Shown here piece after piece: positions 48,736 to 57,157 of a stretch of 64,000 nt of DNA. Under the pieces are notes generated by a model. The model saw only the letters and a program-made list of their open reading frames with translations. It ran no database searches and had not been told where the DNA came from. The translations under genes and the position numbers were made by a program. The stretch lies in the NCBI GenBank assembly GCA_900551055.1, contig URUK01000005.1:62001-126000 (forward strand), written 5' to 3'. Every line of letters begins with the position of its first letter. Within the stretch, counting starts at the first letter, position 1. This DNA comes from an uncultured Prevotella sp. (GTDB lineage: Bacteria > Bacteroidota > Bacteroidia > Bacteroidales > Bacteroidaceae).

Positions 48736-50274
48736 ATGGCACAGGAAGATGTTTTTAAGAAGATAGTTTCCCACTGCAAGGAGTATGGTTTCGTGTTTCC
48801 CAGCAGTGACATTTACGATGGTCTCGCAGCCGTTTACGACTATGGACAGAACGGCGTAGAACTGAAAAACAATATCAAGGAATACTGGTGGAAAAGCATG
48901 GTGCTGCTGCACGAGAACATCGTCGGCATTGATTCCGCCATCTTCATGCACCCTACAATATGGAAAGCCAGCGGCCACGTTGACGCATTCAACGACCCGC
49001 TTATAGACAACCGCGACTCGAAGAAGCGTTACCGCGCAGACGTACTGATCGAAGACCAGATAGCGAAATACGAGGAGAAGATTACGAAGGAGGTGGAGAA
49101 GGCGCGCAAGAAATTCGGCGACGCATTCGATGAGGCCAAGTTCCGCGAGACTAATCCCCGTGTGATGGAGCACCAGCAGAAGCGTGACGCCCTGCACGAG
49201 CGTTACACCAAGGCCATGCAGGGACCCGACCTGGCCGAGCTGAAGCAGATAATTGTTGACGAAGGCATCGTTGACCCCATCAGCGGAACTAAGAACTGGA
49301 CCGACGTTCGTCAGTTCAACCTGATGTTCTCGACGGAGATGGGTTCGGCCGCTGACGCCACAAACAAGATTTATCTGCGTCCGGAGACGGCGCAGGGCAT
49401 CTTCGTCAACTACCTCAACGTACAGAAGACAGGACGCATGAAGATACCGTTCGGCATCGCACAGATAGGAAAGGCGTTCAGAAACGAGATTGTTGCGCGC
49501 CAGTTTATCTTCCGTATGCGCGAGTTCGAGCAGATGGAGATGCAGTTCTTTGTCAAGCCCGGCACGGAGATAGAGTGGTTCCAGAAGTGGAAAGAGTTGC
49601 GTATGAAGTGGCACCAGGCACTCGGCTTCGGTGCGGAAAACTACCGTTTCCACGACCACGAGAAGCTTGCGCACTATGCAAACGCCGCTACCGACATCGA
49701 GTTCCGCATGCCGTTCGGCTTCAAGGAGGTTGAAGGCATACACAGCCGCACCGACTTCGACCTGTCGCAACATGAGAAGTTCTCGGGCAAGTCGATAAAA
49801 TACTTCGACCCGCAGACCAACGAAAGCTATACTCCTTACGACATAGAGACATCCATCGGCGTTGACCGTATGTTCCTTTCTGTCATGTGCCACTCTTACT
49901 GCGAGGAGAAGTTGGAGAACGGCGAGACGCGTGTTGTGCTCAAGTTGCCGGCCGCTCTCGCTCCCGTAAAGCTCTGCGTGATGCCTCTTTTGAAGAAAGA
50001 CGGACTGCCGGAGAAGGCCCGCGAGATAATCAACGGCCTGAAGTTCCACTTCAACTGTCAGTATGACGAGAAGGATTCCATCGGCAAACGCTACCGCCGT
50101 CAGGACGCGATAGGCACTCCGTACTGTGTAACGGTAGACCACGACACGCTCGAGAACAATACCGTAACGCTGCGTTTCCGCGACACGATGGAGCAGGAGC
50201 GTGTCAACATTGCCGACCTTTGCGGCATAATAGAGGACAAGGTAAGCATCACGAGCTTGCTTAAAAAACTATAG
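48736..50274 (+). CDS. glyS: glycyl-tRNA synthetase (dimeric type)
   Basis: A 512-residue class II synthetase of the eukaryote/Gram-positive-like dimeric type. FKKIVSHCKEYGFVFPSSDIYDGLAAVYDYGQNG opens the protein; LRPETAQGIFVNYLNV, IPFGIAQIGKAFRNEI (motif 2) and FRMREFEQMEMQFF with YTPYDIETSIGVDRMFL (motif 3) follow, then the anticodon-binding domain (VKLCVMPLLKK). It charges tRNA-Gly. It is followed by an FKBP gene 3 bp downstream, so both are cotranscribed. Strong housekeeping promoter at 48618-48651. Confidence 0.97.
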   Translation: MAQEDVFKKIVSHCKEYGFVFPSSDIYDGLAAVYDYGQNGVELKNNIKEYWWKSMVLLHENIVGIDSAIFMHPTIWKASGHVDAFNDPLIDNRDSKKRYRADVLIEDQIAKYEEKITKEVEKARKKFGDAFDEAKFRETNPRVMEHQQKRDALHERYTKAMQGPDLAELKQIIVDEGIVDPISGTKNWTDVRQFNLMFSTEMGSAADATNKIYLRPETAQGIFVNYLNVQKTGRMKIPFGIAQIGKAFRNEIVARQFIFRMREFEQMEMQFFVKPGTEIEWFQKWKELRMKWHQALGFGAENYRFHDHEKLAHYANAATDIEFRMPFGFKEVEGIHSRTDFDLSQHEKFSGKSIKYFDPQTNESYTPYDIETSIGVDRMFLSVMCHSYCEEKLENGETRVVLKLPAALAPVKLCVMPLLKKDGLPEKAREIINGLKFHFNCQYDEKDSIGKRYRRQDAIGTPYCVTVDHDTLENNTVTLRFRDTMEQERVNIADLCGIIEDKVSITSLLKKL

Positions 50275-50277
50275 TAA

Positions 50278-50913
50278 ATGAAGAAATCCAATTTGATATT
50301 CGCCGTTTTCGCGCTTGTGCTGGTGTCGGTTTTCGCATCGTGCAGCGAGGAAGATAACACTGTTGAGGAGTTTCCTGACTGGCGTAACCGCAATGAGGAA
50401 TACTTTTCGAATATCTGGAACACGGCGCAACTTAACTCCGACGGTTCCTGGAAGATGTTTCTCAGTTACGCGCTTGAGGACACCATCCCGACGACTTATG
50501 ACGATTACATAGCCGTTCAGGTGTTAAGGGAGGGCACGGGCAGCGGTTGTCCGATGTTCACCGACTCGGTAAAGATTAACTACCGCGGCCGGCTTATCCC
50601 CTCGACATCGTACCCTGAAGGCTACGTAGTCGACCAGTCGTACAAAGGCGAGTACAATCCGGCAACGGCATATCCGGCAACCATGTATGTCGGAGGTTTC
50701 ATTGACGGCTTCGCCACGGCGTTGCAGCACATGCACATCGGTGACTATTGGCGCGTGTACATTCCCTATGCGCTGGGTTACGGTTCGTCAGGCTCGTCTA
50801 CAATTCCGGCTTACAGCACGTTGATATTCGATATAGAGCTTGTCGCTTACTATCGTGCGGGGACGAATGTGCCCGAGTCACGCGCTGTCGAAGGGGTGTG
50901 GATAACCGAATGA
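50278..50913 (+). CDS. FKBP-type peptidyl-prolyl isomerase lipoprotein
   Basis: A 211-residue lipoprotein (VSVFASC lipobox at residue 21). The C-terminal part is an FKBP domain: SVKINYRGRLIPST, then GGFIDGFATALQHMHIGDYWRVYIPYALGYG and YSTLIFDIELVAYY. Several active-site aromatic residues are kept, though the domain is divergent. It likely helps fold periplasmic or outer-membrane proteins. Cotranscribed with glyS; terminator at 50935. Confidence 0.85.
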   Translation: MKKSNLIFAVFALVLVSVFASCSEEDNTVEEFPDWRNRNEEYFSNIWNTAQLNSDGSWKMFLSYALEDTIPTTYDDYIAVQVLREGTGSGCPMFTDSVKINYRGRLIPSTSYPEGYVVDQSYKGEYNPATAYPATMYVGGFIDGFATALQHMHIGDYWRVYIPYALGYGSSGSSTIPAYSTLIFDIELVAYYRAGTNVPESRAVEGVWITE

Positions 50914-50934
50914 CACATATATAATATAATGTGG

Positions 50935-50972
50935 AAGGCACGTAACGGATGTTCTGTTACGTGCCTTTTTTG
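50935..50972 (+). terminator. intrinsic terminator of the glyS-FKBP unit
   Basis: A perfect 12-bp stem (AAGGCACGTAAC) with a 9-nt loop, followed by TTTTT. Confidence 0.92.
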
Positions 50973-51127
50973 TTGCCGGTTTTGCATGTTTGCCATGCTG
51001 CCGGCATTTTGTTACAGCCGTCAGGGTAAAAAAACACTTGCCTGCCGGTTATTTTGACCTAAGTCAAAAATACCCCGTTTTTACATAAAAAACGGTAGTA
51101 TTTCTTTGCTGTGTACGCAAACAGCCG

Positions 51128-51135
51128 TATCTTTG
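51128..51135 (+). promoter_or_regulatory. -7 box of the candidate RNA at 51143
   Basis: TATCTTTG in a region without a long frame. Confidence 0.7.
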
Positions 51136-51288
51136 CATCGTCAAAACAAAACAATAGGTGTTAGTTTGTTAGGTATTAAGTTATAAAGAAAGGTAAAGAT
51201 TGTAACAAGTAAGGATGACAGACATGCCGTGAGGCATCACGAAAAGTTTTCATAGGTATAGGTAAGAAGATTGATTTAGGTAACAAAG

Positions 51289-51426
51289 ATGTACAACCCT
51301 GTTTGCTGTATATCACAGCAACAGGTTCCGGGGGTGAGGGAAAGCATAAAAAGACACGGCCTCCGGTTTCACAAAAGAGAAAGTTTCATGGTTAATGTTG
51401 ATAAGAAAGGTGGGAGCTTTGTTTAA
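51289..51426 (+). CDS. candidate small protein within the RNA (uncertain)
   Basis: 45 codons starting MYNPVCCISQQQ, with basic residues (KRHGLRFHKRE) and a C-terminal end SFV. Preceded by AGGTAACAAAG, a weak ribosome site. No family recognised and composition is ordinary, so it may be a chance frame. Reported because the transcript has its own promoter and terminator. Confidence 0.25.
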   Translation: MYNPVCCISQQQVPGVRESIKRHGLRFHKRESFMVNVDKKGGSFV

Positions 51427-51447
51427 GAGTTTCCGCCGTTTTTATTT

Positions 51448-51497
51448 CCGTCCGCCAAACGCTTGATAGTCAGGCAGTTGGCGGACGGTTGCTTTTT
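51448..51497 (+). terminator. intrinsic terminator of the candidate RNA
   Basis: A perfect 11-bp stem (CCGTCCGCCAA with TTGGCGGACGG) with a 19-nt loop, then TTGCTTTTT. Its downstream arm merges with the first half-unit of palindromic element copy 13. Confidence 0.88.
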
Positions 51498-51504
51498 GGC
51501 GTGT

Positions 51505-51592
51505 AAAAGACCGTGTTTTAGCTTGTAAAAGGCCACCTTTTAGCGTGCAAAACATGGTCTTTTGCAATGCGAAAGGTGGCCTTTTGCAGCGG
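51505..51592. repeat. 22-bp-period palindromic element, copy 13
   Basis: Cores at 51505, 51527, 51549 and 51571, exact period. A degenerate unit at 51483 (GGACGGTTGCTTTTT), in phase with the rest, coincides with the terminator arm just upstream. Confidence 0.9.
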
Positions 51593-51700
51593 CTTATGGC
51601 TACGGCCGTTCTTCAATGTGCCGTTGTATGTTTGTCAGTCACGCCGTTATCAGAGATTAGTTTTTATGGTTTTGCGCATTGCCAATTACTTGAAAAGTAG

Positions 51701-51708
51701 TAATTTTG
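51701..51708 (+). promoter_or_regulatory. -7 box of the MATE gene
   Basis: TAATTTTG ends 4 bp before ATG 51713, so the transcript should begin at or just before the start codon. Confidence 0.65.
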
Positions 51709-51712
51709 CACC

Positions 51713-53137
51713 ATGTTTTCAAGCAGTAAGGATAATGCGTTGCTGGCGATGATACGCAACGGACAGGAGATGAGCGGCAGCCAGAAGTTCAATCTGATAG
51801 TACAGCTCAGTGTTCCGTCCATCCTCGCGCAGCTTACCACAATCATGATGTTTTACATCGACGCGTCTATGGTCGGTTCGCTCGGTGCAAGGGCGTCGGC
51901 GTCGATAGGCATAGTGGAGTCTACAACGTGGCTTTTCGGCGGTTTGACATCGGCCGCCGCGCTTGGCTTTTCGGTGCAGGCGGCCCACTTCATAGGCGCA
52001 AACGACTTCGAGAAAGCCCGCCAGGTGTTCCGCCAGGGACTTATGGCTACGGCCTTGTTCACCGTTATCCTCACTACGATTTGCGTCTGCATAGCCAAGC
52101 CTCTGCCTGTATGGCTGGGTGGCGGGGCGGATATCTGCGGCGACGCTACGGCGTATTTTACCGTTTACTGCCTCTCTTTGCCCGTATATCAGATAGGCAT
52201 CCTGTCGTCAAGCATGCTCAAGTGTTCCGGAAACATGCGCATCCCGAGCATTATGAGCATACTGATGTGCTTGCTGGACGTTGTTTTCAACTTCTTCCTT
52301 ATTTACGAGACGCGCCCCGTGACGCTGTTCGGCGTCGACATTACAATGCCCGGAGCAGGCATGGGAGTGCCCGGCGCGGCTTTGGGAACAGCCCTGGCAT
52401 ACGTCGTTACGGGCGTGATGCTTATATGGTTTGCCACGGTCAAGTCGCCAGAACTGTCGTTGAAGGGCGAGAAATGGTCGTTTGCGCCGATGTGGAACTA
52501 CTTGCGCAACGCCGCGAAAGTAAGCCTTCCGATGGGTGCGCAATACATGATGATGAGTGGAGCGCAGATTGTCAGCACGATGATTGTCGCCCCTTTGGGC
52601 AACATTGCGATAGCGGCCAACACGCTTGCGATAACCGCTGAGAGCCTGTGTTACATGCCGGGATACGGTATCGGGGATGCTGCGACGACGCTTGTCGGGC
52701 AGAGTATCGGGGCCGGACGGAGCCGGTTGGCACGCAGTTTTGCGTATCGCACGGTGTTCATGGGCATGGGTGTAATGGCGTTCATGGGCATGGTGATGTA
52801 CGTTTTCGCACCCGAGATGATAGGGGTTATGACTCCCGACGAGCAGGTACGCCTGCTCGGGTCGCAGTCTTTGCGCATAGAGGCGTTTGCCGAGCCTATG
52901 TTTGCCGCCGCAATAGTTACTTACAGCGTGTGTCTCGGGGCAGGAGATACGCTCATACCGGCTACCATGAACCTTGCCTCTATGTGGCTTGTGCGCCTTA
53001 CGTTGGCCGCCCATTTCGCACCGATTTACGGCCTGCGTGGCGTCTGGATGGCAATGGCCATCGAGCTGACGCTGCGCGGAACCATCTTCCTTATCCGCCT
53101 TTTCAGCGGCAAGTGGCTGAAGAAGGGGTTTAAGTAA
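51713..53137 (+). CDS. MATE family multidrug/metabolite efflux transporter
   Basis: A 474-residue transporter with about twelve membrane segments, in the usual two-bundle MATE layout. Typical features are IVQLSVPSILAQLTTIMMFYIDASMVGSLGA at the start, the loop PVYQIGILSSSMLKCSGNMRIPSIMSI, and the second half IAIAANTLAITAESLCYMPGYGIGDAATTLVGQSIGAG. It exports drugs or metabolites by Na+ or H+ exchange. Start could also be at 51749 or 51770, since the -7 box almost touches ATG 51713. Nothing adjacent hints at a substrate. Confidence 0.9.
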   Translation: MFSSSKDNALLAMIRNGQEMSGSQKFNLIVQLSVPSILAQLTTIMMFYIDASMVGSLGARASASIGIVESTTWLFGGLTSAAALGFSVQAAHFIGANDFEKARQVFRQGLMATALFTVILTTICVCIAKPLPVWLGGGADICGDATAYFTVYCLSLPVYQIGILSSSMLKCSGNMRIPSIMSILMCLLDVVFNFFLIYETRPVTLFGVDITMPGAGMGVPGAALGTALAYVVTGVMLIWFATVKSPELSLKGEKWSFAPMWNYLRNAAKVSLPMGAQYMMMSGAQIVSTMIVAPLGNIAIAANTLAITAESLCYMPGYGIGDAATTLVGQSIGAGRSRLARSFAYRTVFMGMGVMAFMGMVMYVFAPEMIGVMTPDEQVRLLGSQSLRIEAFAEPMFAAAIVTYSVCLGAGDTLIPATMNLASMWLVRLTLAAHFAPIYGLRGVWMAMAIELTLRGTIFLIRLFSGKWLKKGFK

Positions 53138-53141
53138 TAAA

Positions 53142-53256
53142 GGAGTTAAGGAGTTATGGAGTAAAGGAGTTAAGACAATACCCATGTTTCCGATATTTAT
53201 TTGACAAGCAACCAGGCATTTGTCTTAACTCCTTTACTCCATAACTCCTTAACTCC
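53142..53256. repeat. variable-arm hairpin, GGAGTTAA type (37-bp perfect arms)
   Basis: Perfect arms 53142-53178 and 53220-53256 of 8-nt words (GGAGTTAA, GGAGTTAT, GGAGTAAA). Loop ends GACAATACCCATG and, on the other strand, GACAAATGCCTGGTTGC. It lies between convergent genes. Confidence 0.93.
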
Positions 53257-53262
53257 TAAGAA

Positions 53263-54204
53263 TTAACTTATGATAGTTTCTTTCGCCTTTTCATATCCTT
53301 CTACCAGCTCTTTCATTACTTCTGCCACGGGTTTGACGGCTTTTATGGCCGAGGCAATCTGTCCTATTTCAAGCTCTCCGCCGTCGGTGTCGCCCTCGAA
53401 GATGCCGCGCTTTGAGGCGGCCTGTCCGAGGATGGCGCGCAGCTCGTCGGGAGACGCTCCGCCGTCTTCGGCCTCTTTCACCTTATCATACAGTGAGTTC
53501 TTGATTAATCGGGTGGGGGCGAGCTTTTTCAGGCAGAGCATCGTGTCGCCCTCTTCAAGCGAGACGCACCTTTGTTTGAACGCTTCAGCTGCCGAGCTCT
53601 CCTCGGTCAGGGCGAAGAGTGTGCCTATTTGTACGCCTTCCGCGCCGAGAACCATCGACGCGAGGATGGCTTCACCCGACGCAATTCCGCCTGCGGCGAT
53701 GAGTGGCAGGCTTGTGGCGCGGCGCACTTGGGGGATAAGCGTCATTGTGGTTGTTTCCTCGCGGCCGTTGTGTCCGCCAGCTTCGAAGCCTTCGGCCACC
53801 ACCGCATCGACTCCGGTTTCCTCGCACTTGCGCGCGAACTTGCTGCTCGACACCACGTGGGCGACCTTTATTCCGGCCTCGTGGAGCATCGGAGTAAACT
53901 TCTTCGGGCTGCCTGCCGAGGTGAAAACGATTTTCACGCCGCTGTCGATGATGAGCTTCATCAGGCGGTCTATTTCCGGATACATCAGCGGAACGTTCAC
54001 ACCCCAGGGCTTGTCGGTGGCCTCTTTCATCTTGGCGATGTGCTCTTCAAGCGTCTCCGGGTGCATCGAGCCTGCCCCGAGCAGCCCAAGTCCGCCTGCG
54101 TTGCTTACCGCAGAGGCTAATCTCCAGCCGCTGCACCACACCATTCCGCCCTGTACTATGGGGTAGTCTATGCCGAAAAGTTCGGTTATTCTGTTCTTTT
54201 TCAT
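53263..54204 (-). CDS. nitronate monooxygenase / enoyl-reductase-like flavoprotein
   Basis: A 313-residue FMN enzyme of the NPD/FabK group. Motifs: GIDYPIVQGGMVWCSG, GGLGLLGAGSM, VVAEGFEAGGHNG near 130, LIAAGGIASGEAILASMVLGAEGVQIGTLF. These fit both nitronate monooxygenases and FabK-type enoyl-ACP reductases; no fatty-acid genes are next to it, so I cannot decide. I start at ATG 54204, where the barrel begins; the frame further upstream includes the promoter (-7 box at 54241). Confidence 0.83.
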   Translation of the reverse strand: MKKNRITELFGIDYPIVQGGMVWCSGWRLASAVSNAGGLGLLGAGSMHPETLEEHIAKMKEATDKPWGVNVPLMYPEIDRLMKLIIDSGVKIVFTSAGSPKKFTPMLHEAGIKVAHVVSSSKFARKCEETGVDAVVAEGFEAGGHNGREETTTMTLIPQVRRATSLPLIAAGGIASGEAILASMVLGAEGVQIGTLFALTEESSAAEAFKQRCVSLEEGDTMLCLKKLAPTRLIKNSLYDKVKEAEDGGASPDELRAILGQAASKRGIFEGDTDGGELEIGQIASAIKAVKPVAEVMKELVEGYEKAKETIIS

Positions 54205-54240
54205 AGCTGTTGTCAGTGTTTTTGATAAATGACTGTTATG

Positions 54241-54248
54241 CAAAGATA
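54241..54248 (-). promoter_or_regulatory. -7 box of the nitronate monooxygenase-like gene
   Basis: TATCTTTG on the minus strand, 37 bp before the ATG. Confidence 0.75.
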
Positions 54249-54310
54249 CGGCAAAACGTGTTGACTTCAAAATAAAACAAAGCAAAACTTATATGCTAAA
54301 AGTAACCTCT

Positions 54311-54428
54311 TGATAATCAGCATATTATAAACGCCGTGCCAAAAGGTGGCCTTTCGGCTTGTAAAAGGTAGCCTTTTAGACGGTGAAAGGCCGCCTTTTG
54401 CGATGCAAAAGACGGCCTTTCGGAAAAC
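54311..54428. repeat. 22-bp-period palindromic element, copy 14
   Basis: Leader TGATAATCAGCATA; cores at 54341, 54363, 54385 and 54407, exact period. The leader-to-core gap is 19 bp here and at copy 11, but 8 bp at copy 1: a difference of 11, half the period. Confidence 0.9.
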
Positions 54429-54459
54429 GTGTGATGGCTTCTTGTCTGCGTGATGGCCG

Positions 54460-56094
54460 TCAGGCGGTTTCTCCCTTGTGGTAAGGCAGTATGAGAACGA
54501 GCACCACAGCCCCTGCAATCAGCAGCACGGTCTGCCCCGTTATGTCTTTCATCGCCACGATGGCGGCCTGCACTGTCACCCTGCCTTTAAGCGAAGTGGA
54601 GGCCAACTGCTCGGCCTCAAGCGTGCCCTTGCCGCCTGCCTGTCCGGCAAGTTTGGTCAGAGTGAATGTCCGTGCGGCAGCGTCGTTCTCGCCGTCAACG
54701 GCCTGCGCCAGCCGTGTCACGTAATGCTGGCGGCGCTCCGTAAGCCAGTTGGAGTAGATTGAAGAGCCTACGACGGGCGCGATGGCGTTGCGCATCCATA
54801 TCATCAGGAACACAAACGTCGCCAGATAGCGTGAAGGCAGGCTCTTCATGCCGAACGCCGCCACGAGCGAATACAGCACAAGCAAGCCCGTGAAGTTGAG
54901 TATCGTCGGCAAAGTCATGTTCTCAAGCAGTCCCACCGTGCTGTACTGGAAGTACATGTACACGTCGGCCGACGCCATGATGAGCAGTGCCGTGGCGAAG
55001 ATTGTGCGGAAACGTGCCTTGCGCAGCACCATCAGCAGCGACAATATGAGGCCAATGAGGCTGCCCACTATGGCCCAGCGGCTGATGAACGCGCCCTGCA
55101 TGTTGTTTATCGGGGTGGCGATTTTGGCGAAAGCGGTGACGAACGAGTTGGCCGAATTGAACGTCATGGCCAGCAAAAACAGCAGCATCGACATCCATAC
55201 GTTGCGGTATGTGAACACCTCCAACGGCAGATAATAGTGCTCCCTGTGGCGGAATGCCATATATATGAACGCTCCTGCGGATATAAGGAACACAGCCGTG
55301 GCGGCGCGGATGTACATCGAGTCGAACCAGTCGAGCACGTTGCCGTACACCAATGCGTAAGCCATTGAGCACAGGGCGGCGGCCATCAGCAGCATGTCGG
55401 GCACCATAGTCCACTCTATTTCCCATTTCTCTTTTTTCTCCTCGTCGGCCATCGTGAATATTACAAGCAGCGAGGCAATGAGCAACATGCCGATGACGGC
55501 GTAGTAAGCGTCCTGCCAGCTGTATTCGTATGCAAACCAGGCGGTGAGCAGGTTGCTCGACTGCGAGATAACGAGGATGTAGAAATACAGCACCGGCATC
55601 AGGAAGGTGCGCTTCCGTTCAAGTCCATATTGTATGTCGGCAGGCGGTTCTGTCTTCATTGTGAACATCGCCAGCGTGTCCATTCCCGTCAGGTAAGGGG
55701 CTATTGTGAACGTGCAGTTAAGCATGACGGCGATGCGCACGAAGCCCGTAAGCAGGCAGGCGGCCAGCAATACGGGCACCGACGTTGTTACGGCGCACAC
55801 GTAGTTGAGCGGTATCAGCAGCATGAAGCATGCGAGGTAGGTATGTTTCGGCCTGCGTGCTTGCAGGAAACGCACCATGAACGGCGGAAACAGGCACATC
55901 CCTATGCTTGTGAAGAAGCTGGCAAGCTGTATGTCCTCCGTCCTCACTGCAAGTCCGCCTGACATCTCGGCGACGTTGCAGAGGTAGGCTCCGCCCGAGA
56001 ATGTGGGTGGAATGAACATCAACAGCAGCACCAGTATGCCTACAGGCCGCGGCACGGACGGGCGGAACGGGTAGTTGTTTCTTTCCTTTTCCAT
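54460..56094 (-). CDS. MFS transporter (EmrB-like drug exporter component)
   Basis: A 544-residue major-facilitator protein with about fourteen membrane segments, the size of the DHA2 (EmrB) subgroup. It lies 2 bp after the HlyD gene and is the inner-membrane pump of a three-part exporter with HlyD and TolC. The start is ATG 56094: the TTG at 56100 would overlap the HlyD stop. Sequence is divergent from well-known EmrB and lacks a clear motif A, so substrates cannot be predicted. Confidence 0.83.
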   Translation of the reverse strand: MEKERNNYPFRPSVPRPVGILVLLLMFIPPTFSGGAYLCNVAEMSGGLAVRTEDIQLASFFTSIGMCLFPPFMVRFLQARRPKHTYLACFMLLIPLNYVCAVTTSVPVLLAACLLTGFVRIAVMLNCTFTIAPYLTGMDTLAMFTMKTEPPADIQYGLERKRTFLMPVLYFYILVISQSSNLLTAWFAYEYSWQDAYYAVIGMLLIASLLVIFTMADEEKKEKWEIEWTMVPDMLLMAAALCSMAYALVYGNVLDWFDSMYIRAATAVFLISAGAFIYMAFRHREHYYLPLEVFTYRNVWMSMLLFLLAMTFNSANSFVTAFAKIATPINNMQGAFISRWAIVGSLIGLILSLLMVLRKARFRTIFATALLIMASADVYMYFQYSTVGLLENMTLPTILNFTGLLVLYSLVAAFGMKSLPSRYLATFVFLMIWMRNAIAPVVGSSIYSNWLTERRQHYVTRLAQAVDGENDAAARTFTLTKLAGQAGGKGTLEAEQLASTSLKGRVTVQAAIVAMKDITGQTVLLIAGAVVLVLILPYHKGETA

Positions 56095-56096
56095 GC

Positions 56097-57128
56097 TCAA
56101 TCGTCTTTTACGTCCACCTTGATTTCACACATCATGCCTGCCGCCAAGTGGCTGTTGTCGGCGGCGGAAAGGCTGCTGTTGAAGTCTATACGGACAGGAA
56201 CGCGCTGCTGTATCTTGACGAAATTGCCTGCCGAATTGTCCGTTGGAACCATCGAATACTTAGAACCCGTGGCCTGACTGATGGCCGTCACCGTGCCCGT
56301 AAACCGCTTTCCGGGCATGGCATCGACGGTTATCTGCACGCTCTGTCCCGGTCGGATGAGTGCCATCTGGGTCTCTTTGAAGTTGGCTACAACCCACTTC
56401 CTGCCGCTCGGAATGAGTGTTGTTATAGTCTGACCGGGGCTAACCAGCTGGCCTTGCTCTATCGTCCTGCGCCCTAAGTATCCGTCGGCCGGGGCGGTGA
56501 TGACAGTGTACGACAGGTTCAGCCGCGCCATGTCGACCGCCGCTTCGGCGCGGAGTATGGCGGCGTCGGCGTTCTCCTGACGCTGACTTACCTCACTTAC
56601 GGTCGACTGCGCGGCCTCCCTCTGCCTCTTTAATGCGCTCACGCGGGCTTTCGTCATGTCCAGTTCGGTCTTGTATTGCTCGACGATTACCGGCGTGGAC
56701 GCCTTCTTCTCCAACAGCACGCTGTACCTGTGATAGTCGCGTTCCAGCTTTTCCACACGGAGTTCGGCCTCCTTTATCGATGCGTCCAGCACCGTGGCGC
56801 TGCTCGAAGCGGTATTGACACTGTTGCCAACCACCTTCTTTCCGCTGCGAGCGTCCATCAGTTGCGCCTCCGCCTGCTTCAATGCGATGGCGTATTCGCG
56901 GTCGTCGATGACGAGAAGGGTGTCCCCCTTGTGTACAAACTGGTGCTCGGTGAAGCGTATCTCCTTGATATATCCTGCCACTTTGACGTTCACCGGCGAG
57001 ATGTATTGTTCCATCTGGGCGTCGTCAGTGCGCTCAACGCCGTTGTCGGTGAACATCGTTGCTATGACGGTAGCTCCTGCGGCGAGCAGCAATATGGCTG
57101 CCGCCTTGCCCAAAGTCTTCTTTTCCAT
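56097..57128 (-). CDS. HlyD/EmrA family membrane fusion protein
   Basis: A 343-residue periplasmic adaptor: a single N-terminal membrane helix (GKAAAILLLAAGATVIATMF), a lipoyl-like half (VNVKVAGYIKEIRFTEHQFVHKGDTLLVID), a long coiled-coil (about 80-180), then the second lipoyl half (VITAPADGYLGRRTIEQGQLVSPGQTITTL) and a beta-barrel. It links the MFS pump to TolC for efflux. Located between TolC and MFS in one operon. Confidence 0.92.
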   Translation of the reverse strand: MEKKTLGKAAAILLLAAGATVIATMFTDNGVERTDDAQMEQYISPVNVKVAGYIKEIRFTEHQFVHKGDTLLVIDDREYAIALKQAEAQLMDARSGKKVVGNSVNTASSSATVLDASIKEAELRVEKLERDYHRYSVLLEKKASTPVIVEQYKTELDMTKARVSALKRQREAAQSTVSEVSQRQENADAAILRAEAAVDMARLNLSYTVITAPADGYLGRRTIEQGQLVSPGQTITTLIPSGRKWVVANFKETQMALIRPGQSVQITVDAMPGKRFTGTVTAISQATGSKYSMVPTDNSAGNFVKIQQRVPVRIDFNSSLSAADNSHLAAGMMCEIKVDVKDD

Positions 57129-57157
57129 GATGCTGTTCGGTTGTTAGTTGTTCTTTG

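Larger units (their letters stand above)
51143..51497 (+). ncRNA. candidate structured RNA, about 350 nt, with a possible 45-codon frame
   Basis: Bounded by a -7 box at 51128 and a strong terminator at 51448-51497. It holds hairpins such as CATGCCGTGAGGCATCACG near 51220 and a T/G-rich inverted stretch near 51300 (TTGCTGTATATCACAGCAA). A possible 45-codon frame runs from ATG 51289 to TAA 51424-51426 (starts MYNPVC). No known RNA family fits: it is not tmRNA, RNase P or SRP RNA, judged by absence of their motifs. Confidence 0.5.
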
